From: Blakeslea trispora
Taxonomy: Eukaryota; Mucoromycota; Mucoromycetes; Mucorales; Choanephoraceae
Direction of reading: 5' to 3'
Length of the DNA: 64,000 nt
Assembly: GCA_025331445.1 (NCBI GenBank)
Contig: JAIWNE010000017.1
Coordinates: 124,001-188,000 of the forward strand
Both the position numbers and the translations under genes were made by a program. Numbering within the stretch: the stretch's first letter is position 1; each line of letters opens with the position of its first letter. A model generated the notes under the pieces. The model searched no databases. It saw nothing but the letters and a program-made list of their open reading frames with translations, and had not been told where the DNA came from. Below are positions 59,011 through 64,000 of the stretch, in pieces.

Positions 59011-62000
59011 CTATATGAACACTTCTTTGTAAACAACGTTTCTAGTATGATTGGCTGCATATCTTGATGGAATAGCAGTAGATTTGCCGATTAAAATCTT
59101 TAACGATTCTTTTTGCTTTACACGGGATAAAGCAACATAAAGCTGGCCATGACTAAAAACAGGCTGTGGTAAATATAGGCCGACTCTTTCAAGAGTTTGG
59201 CCTTGAGCTTTGTTTATAGTCATTGCAAAGGCAAGTCGTACAGGAAACTGTAGACGACTGAATTGAATTACATCGTTTGCGTCAGTAATGAACTTGATGC
59301 GGGGAATACATACAACTGAGCCTACAAACGCGCCAGTCTCGATAGTTGCTTCGATGACATGTTGCATCAGTGATTTGACTGTCAGTCTGGTACCGTTGCA
59401 CAAACCATTAGAAGCATCCAGATTTCTCAGGAGCATGATGGGTGAGCCAACCTTCAATTTTAGTTCATGAGGTGGAATGGATCCATTCTCAATCGCGTGA
59501 AGCAACTCGACTGGGTATTCCATGCTTTGTTCGCTGTCAAGAACTTTATCAGCACTATAATAAGTCTTTAATTCTCCAGGAAATCTTTCAATTAGAAGAT
59601 GATTGATTTCAGCAACAAAGGAATTAGTGGGTGTGAGAATAGCTGACTTGATCAAACCCTGAAGACTTGAAAGGACAGTAATCTCACTGGAGAAGATTTC
59701 TGGATAAATAGTTGATAAAAGGTTTATCAAATTATCGCCTTGAATAAGCATTGAATCAGGAATTCTGATATACTCAGAGTCAGTGATACGGTTGATGGTA
59801 AAAACAGGTATTCTCAAGGTGTCCATAGAACCGTTACCAATATCCAGTAGCATGTTTGCAAACTGTTGCAATTCTTCAGCCAAACGAATATCATTCTCTT
59901 TCTGCGCTTGTTAAACTCTCATGTTAATTTGTAGCTTCATTACAGAAAAAGAAGACCATAGAAAAGATCGGTTAATGCATTGATTGACAATGCTCGATCT
60001 GTTGCCTTTTTTGACCACAGGAAGTACTTGTCTGAAATCACCACCAAACAGTATAAGTCGGCCACCAAATGGAACATTTGACAGAGTTTCGTTAGTTTTA
60101 CTGAAGATGTCTTTGAATGTACGATCGACTGTTTCAAGTGTTGACTTGTGAATCATAGATGATTCATCCCATATGATCAACTTTGTCTTTTTTAGCAATT
60201 CAGCTATAGGAGATTTGGGCTTGATATCACAAAAAGTAGTTGAAGATGTCTCCAAAGGTATTTTGAACATAGAATGCGCAGTTCTGCCACCTTCCAAAAG
60301 CAAAGCAGCTGTACCACTGGATGCAACAGCTAATGCGTATCCATCATTGACAGATCTAACAGCTTTCAAAAGGGTGTTAAATAGGTAGGTTTTACCGGTA
60401 CCTCCTGGTCCATCAACAAAGAAAACTCTGGGATACTCCGTTGATTGGTAGCCATCTCTTTTGACACATTGCATTATTTCATCAAAGACTTGACGTTGGT
60501 CGTTGTTAAGCCTATCAATGTCTACAGAAACAGGACTTTGTTGGGCAAGTATGTTTAGTCGATCTTGTTCTCGAATCAAGCGGCTGACACCTGTATTAAC
60601 AGAATCATTTCTTGTATCGGTAGTTGGTAGCACAAATCCAGGATAGCGAGTTAAGCTTGTCCCGTGTTGAGTAGCTAAAGTATCATCAATATCAAGCAAT
60701 GCATTGTTATAAGCAGTTTCAGAGATGCTGTTCAGAATTGAATCAAAAGAGGGATCATTTTTAAGTCGATGAAGATAATCTTCTGATAACTCATTTCGAA
60801 AACTCAGCCAAAGCTGATATGGATCAGCAGGCGTACAGAAAATCAACAAAATGGTAAACAGTCTGCGAAGACTGAAAGGGGTTTGGATTTGAGCAGCTTC
60901 TTCTAAACATCGGCTCCATTGATCATCAGACTCAAGTAAGTGTAGAGCACGGCAGGCATCTTGAAAAGTTGGATGCACAATACCATTCACTGTTCTTAAA
61001 TGAGCAAACGATGTAGCACCGGAAACATGGTGAAGTAACATTCGCAAATGATACAATTCAGTTTGTTTGGGAGAAACTGCGTAGATTCTACCAATTGTTC
61101 CACCAAAGCCACGAACACGCTTTTCCCATCTTCTTGGTTTCTTCTCATCATGCCATACATACTCTTCTGGAAAGTTGGGATACAAAATTGATCTTGCGTT
61201 TGGATCAATAGCGTTTGTTTTGAACCAACTTGTAAGAGTAGTCTCTTGAGTAGTTGCACGTTGTAACACATTGGTGATGTCTTCATCCTCATTAAAATAC
61301 ACAGGTTCTTGACCTTCTAAGTGAATTGCCAGTCTTTGATGGGATGGAAACTCCTTATGCATAGGAAAAGAAAATAATCTCCAGCAAGCCTCAGGTACAG
61401 AGACGTATCTTGCATCAACGAAAGATTTGATCTCATCATGTTGTTCAACGGACATAGACGCGCGATCATGACCTTTATACACATACTTGTAAACGTATTT
61501 GACACTGTTGATTGAAGAGCATAGCTCGACATTAATATGTGCATCATACTTGGAACAAAGGTATAAATTATGAGGTACAATCCAGCGGTTATCTACATTG
61601 TAAGTGTGTCCATCGATAGTTTTGGGGATTGATGATCCGTTGTTACGTCTTCTATAGATAAGATAGCCTCCATTGGGACTGACAGTAGTTTCTTCACAAA
61701 CTCCTTAGGGTACCCTTTGGTACATCCTTTCTCTTTATCCATACAGACAGCGTTCGAATTCAAGATTCCACATGGACCATGAACCATATGTTTAATGACT
61801 GTTTCGTGTGCTAAAGGATAAGCATCAGGATCTGGAATTTCAGCAGAAACAATCTTATCATAGTCTTCAATAGTCTGAGGCTTATCAGCAGGATCAACGA
61901 TCAAAAGAATATGTGCATGAGGTAAACCTCGCTTTTGGAACTCAATGGTATAAATGAAAGCAATGACTTTGCCTAAGACATGCTTTTTTGTGAGATCATC

Positions 62001-63572
62001 CAAAAGTTCTCGAAGCTTAAGGTTGAAAACTCTAGAGCAAAGATCAGGTCGATCTGAAGCTTTTTGGTTATACAACAATTGCCGTTGAATCTCAGGCCAC
62101 TTTGGATTGCAAGTGAAGGTAATGAAGTAGTCGGGTTTACCAAATCTTCTAACAATGCTAAGGGAATCCTGATAAAGTTGAGCCATGTGGCGTGGACCTC
62201 CAATGAACGAAGATGGTAATATAATTCTTTTACCAATGTTCGCTAAACTTTGTGGATCAGCCGAGTTAACATAATCATTAACGTGGACAGCATCTTGTAA
62301 ACCTTGATAAGCTTCACATCTTAACTTTTTCTGGTTTAAAGGAATGTATGAAAGTCGATTCTGTTGCATTTTAGCGTAGTTATCAACAATATGTTGTTGA
62401 AAAAGATTGCCAAAGGAATGCAAAAGATGATTGTCATTAGGTCTGTACATCAATCGAAAGCTGTAGAATTCCATTACAGTTACTTTGTGATTGCCAGACA
62501 TGCTTTTTGTTTCGATACTCCAGCCAGGTTCACCGGTGGGAAACAAAAGAACATAGTGCAATGGGTCGTAGAACTGGTTGGACTCATTTACTCTTGTCAG
62601 AGAATCATCTTTGTATCGGACAACGATGTCTCGTGGATTGGGTGCATCATCATCATTTTCACCACCTATGATAATGGCAGCTATTTCAGACCCATGAGTT
62701 GGACGGTTGTAGCGTCTACGATCCGGAACACCTTCAGCTCTAAATACCAATTTGATGTTATCCAACGACTCAGTCCCATAGGTTTGAGCTTCAGAACTAT
62801 TGCGTTGATCCTTTGCAATTTGCGTCATGTTCTTAAAGATTGACACAAATGGGTTCAACTGATGCATGAGTTCTTGCAATTGTTGAAGAGTCTCGATTTT
62901 AATGCTGGGTGCGACTGCATGGCGATTGGCAAGTTCTTGTTCAGCATCGTAAATATATATCTGAGCAAATTTAGGGCTAGCGTTATGTGAAGGCATAGCA
63001 GACCCGATCAAGTGGTAAGGACTTCCTTGAATTCTGAATGTATAAGAACCAACAGAATGGTTTGCCAAACTCAAATCCAAGTTAACACCGAATGAGGTGA
63101 AACTCAGAGAACTATTGTAAAGACCAATGTTTTTTTGGAATTCCTTAGAAGTAGAATCACTGTTCTTAAGTAAATCAGAAATTTCTCTTGGTGTGGGTTG
63201 CAGAGAAGGTAAAATAGATTTTCCTTTACAACAACAAAGTTGAAACTCAGGGTGAGTCTTACTACTTCTAACGACTCTTTCTTCAATCCACATTAAGGCA
63301 CCACAATGAAAACAAACACAGTCCATGGAACCACGGTCGTCTCGAACTGTTGGCAATGCAGTCAAGTTCTTTGCAATGTTCAATGTTGCTTGTTGATTGC
63401 GAGAGCGAACTCCTCCGCCAGTATTGGTGCTTTCAGGGAGAGAACCATGGTTGTTCGAAGGCTGATTAACAGAATCAGACTGAGCTTGATTGAGAGGGTT
63501 CATTCTACAACCACGGAATGTGCGTCTCAAATGACCGGGTTCGTTGCAAGCAGCACAGTAGATGTTAGACAT
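59011..63572 (-). pseudogene. Helitron Rep-Pif1 helicase, one frameshift and one nonsense codon
   Basis: The minus-strand reading is one long polyprotein of about 1,500 residues. Codons 63572-61703 start MSNIYCAACNEPGH, then CFHCGALMW and RRYNRPTHGSEIAAIIIG. The replication initiator domain follows, with YFITFTCNPKWPE and the HUH motif RGLPHAHIL. A frameshift (one T missing in the T3 run 61698-61700) separates this from the two-Tyr region KYVYKYVYKGHDRAS. The Pif1 helicase continues with VFFVDGPGGTGKTYL (Walker A), KLIIWDESSMIHK (Walker B) and LFGGDFRQVLP. A TAA at 59911-59913 interrupts it, and the last part carries KVGSPIMLLRNLDASNGLCN and TINKAQGQTLERVGLYLP. Only two lesions in 4.5 kb indicate recent inactivation. 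No host intron is needed. Confidence 0.93.
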
Positions 63573-64000
63573 TTTTGTTGAAAGTTTGTTTGTATAGCGT
63601 GAGTTGGAGCGAGAAAAAGTGGATAATAAATGAATAAAAGGGAACTAATTACTACAATTGACGTATTTTCTCTTATTTTTTCTGAAATTTTCTCTTATTT
63701 GCTGAAAAATACAATATATTAACTGATAAAGGATATTGCATCTAGCGTAGGTTTGTAGAAAAAATAATGTCGAAAAAGGAAAGCAGGAAATCGAGTCACG
63801 CAGACGGATATTTTTTCCTCAAGTTTCCAGGAAATAGAGGATTTCAATAAGAACAGTACATGTTTTGTCAGATAAAAACCACTTTTCATTCTCAAGGGCA
63901 AACACGTCATCTACAGAACTAAGATTTCTACCTGGGCTGTAGTTGACTGTATGTCTTTACTGTTTGCAGCACCCTTTTCTGCGCCTATAGCGGCTCAGAA
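63573..64000. other. Helitron upstream flank
   Basis: AT-rich sequence with repeated ttttctcttatt words near 63665-63700; probably holds the element's promoter and possibly its 5' end. No gene. Confidence 0.4.

Larger units (their letters stand above)
58600..63650 (-). mobile_element. Nearly intact autonomous Helitron (ends approximate)
   Basis: The coding strand is minus: a Rep/helicase polyprotein at 63572-59011 and a hairpin-rich 3' flank. Helitrons start with TC and end with a hairpin plus CTRR without target duplication. I could not fix either end with certainty, so the limits given are only the visible body. The 5' end may lie between 63.6 kb and the window edge or beyond it. Confidence 0.7.

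Overview
This window looks like nuclear DNA of an early-diverging filamentous fungus, most likely Mucoromycota (Mucorales-like). The evidence is AT-rich sequence with long A/T runs, compact genes split by many 45-110 bp GT-AG introns (branch sites like CTAAC), two nuclear tRNA genes, single-copy eukaryotic housekeeping genes, and a heavy load of fungal transposon debris. The organism assignment is an inference from gene style, not from a marker gene.

Left part (1-31 kb): an edge-truncated basic protein, NAR1 (cytosolic Fe-S assembly), an allantoate-permease-type MFS transporter, a possible lineage-specific gene fragment, a secreted double-psi beta-barrel protein, a gene-poor 5 kb stretch, CSN5 (COP9 signalosome), two decayed Tc1-type transposase pieces, tRNA-Lys(CTT), URI1/Bud27, an MBP1-type APSES/ankyrin cell-cycle factor and an initiator tRNA-Met(CAT). 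Middle part (31-43 kb): a minus-strand run of five intact multi-exon genes: a SEC14/CRAL-TRIO lipid-transfer protein, an RPAP3-like TPR protein, GDP-mannose pyrophosphorylase, a GPI-anchored surface protein, and a peptide:N-glycanase carrying a C-terminal L-type lectin domain. Right part (43-64 kb): mostly mobile DNA around one housekeeping gene (ADCK1/MCP2-type mitochondrial ABC1 kinase). It holds a deleted hAT element with 8-bp target duplication, a lineage-specific gene with a PD-(D/E)XK-like pattern, a 118-bp pogo-like MITE, a decayed Tc1 transposase, a decayed Fanzor (eukaryotic TnpB relative) locus, a transposase N-terminus, and an almost intact Helitron (Rep plus Pif1 helicase) with one frameshift and one nonsense codon.

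Functional links: URI1 and the RPAP3-like gene both belong to the R2TP/prefoldin-like chaperone system for RNA polymerase assembly and lie within 12 kb. GDP-mannose pyrophosphorylase (glycan precursor), the GPI-anchored protein (glycan-bearing product) and the PNGase-lectin (removal of N-glycans) are consecutive. The strongest candidates for something new are the PNGase-lectin fusion and the Fanzor locus. Exon models were built by hand: each one listed as intact keeps a single open frame through GT-AG junctions.
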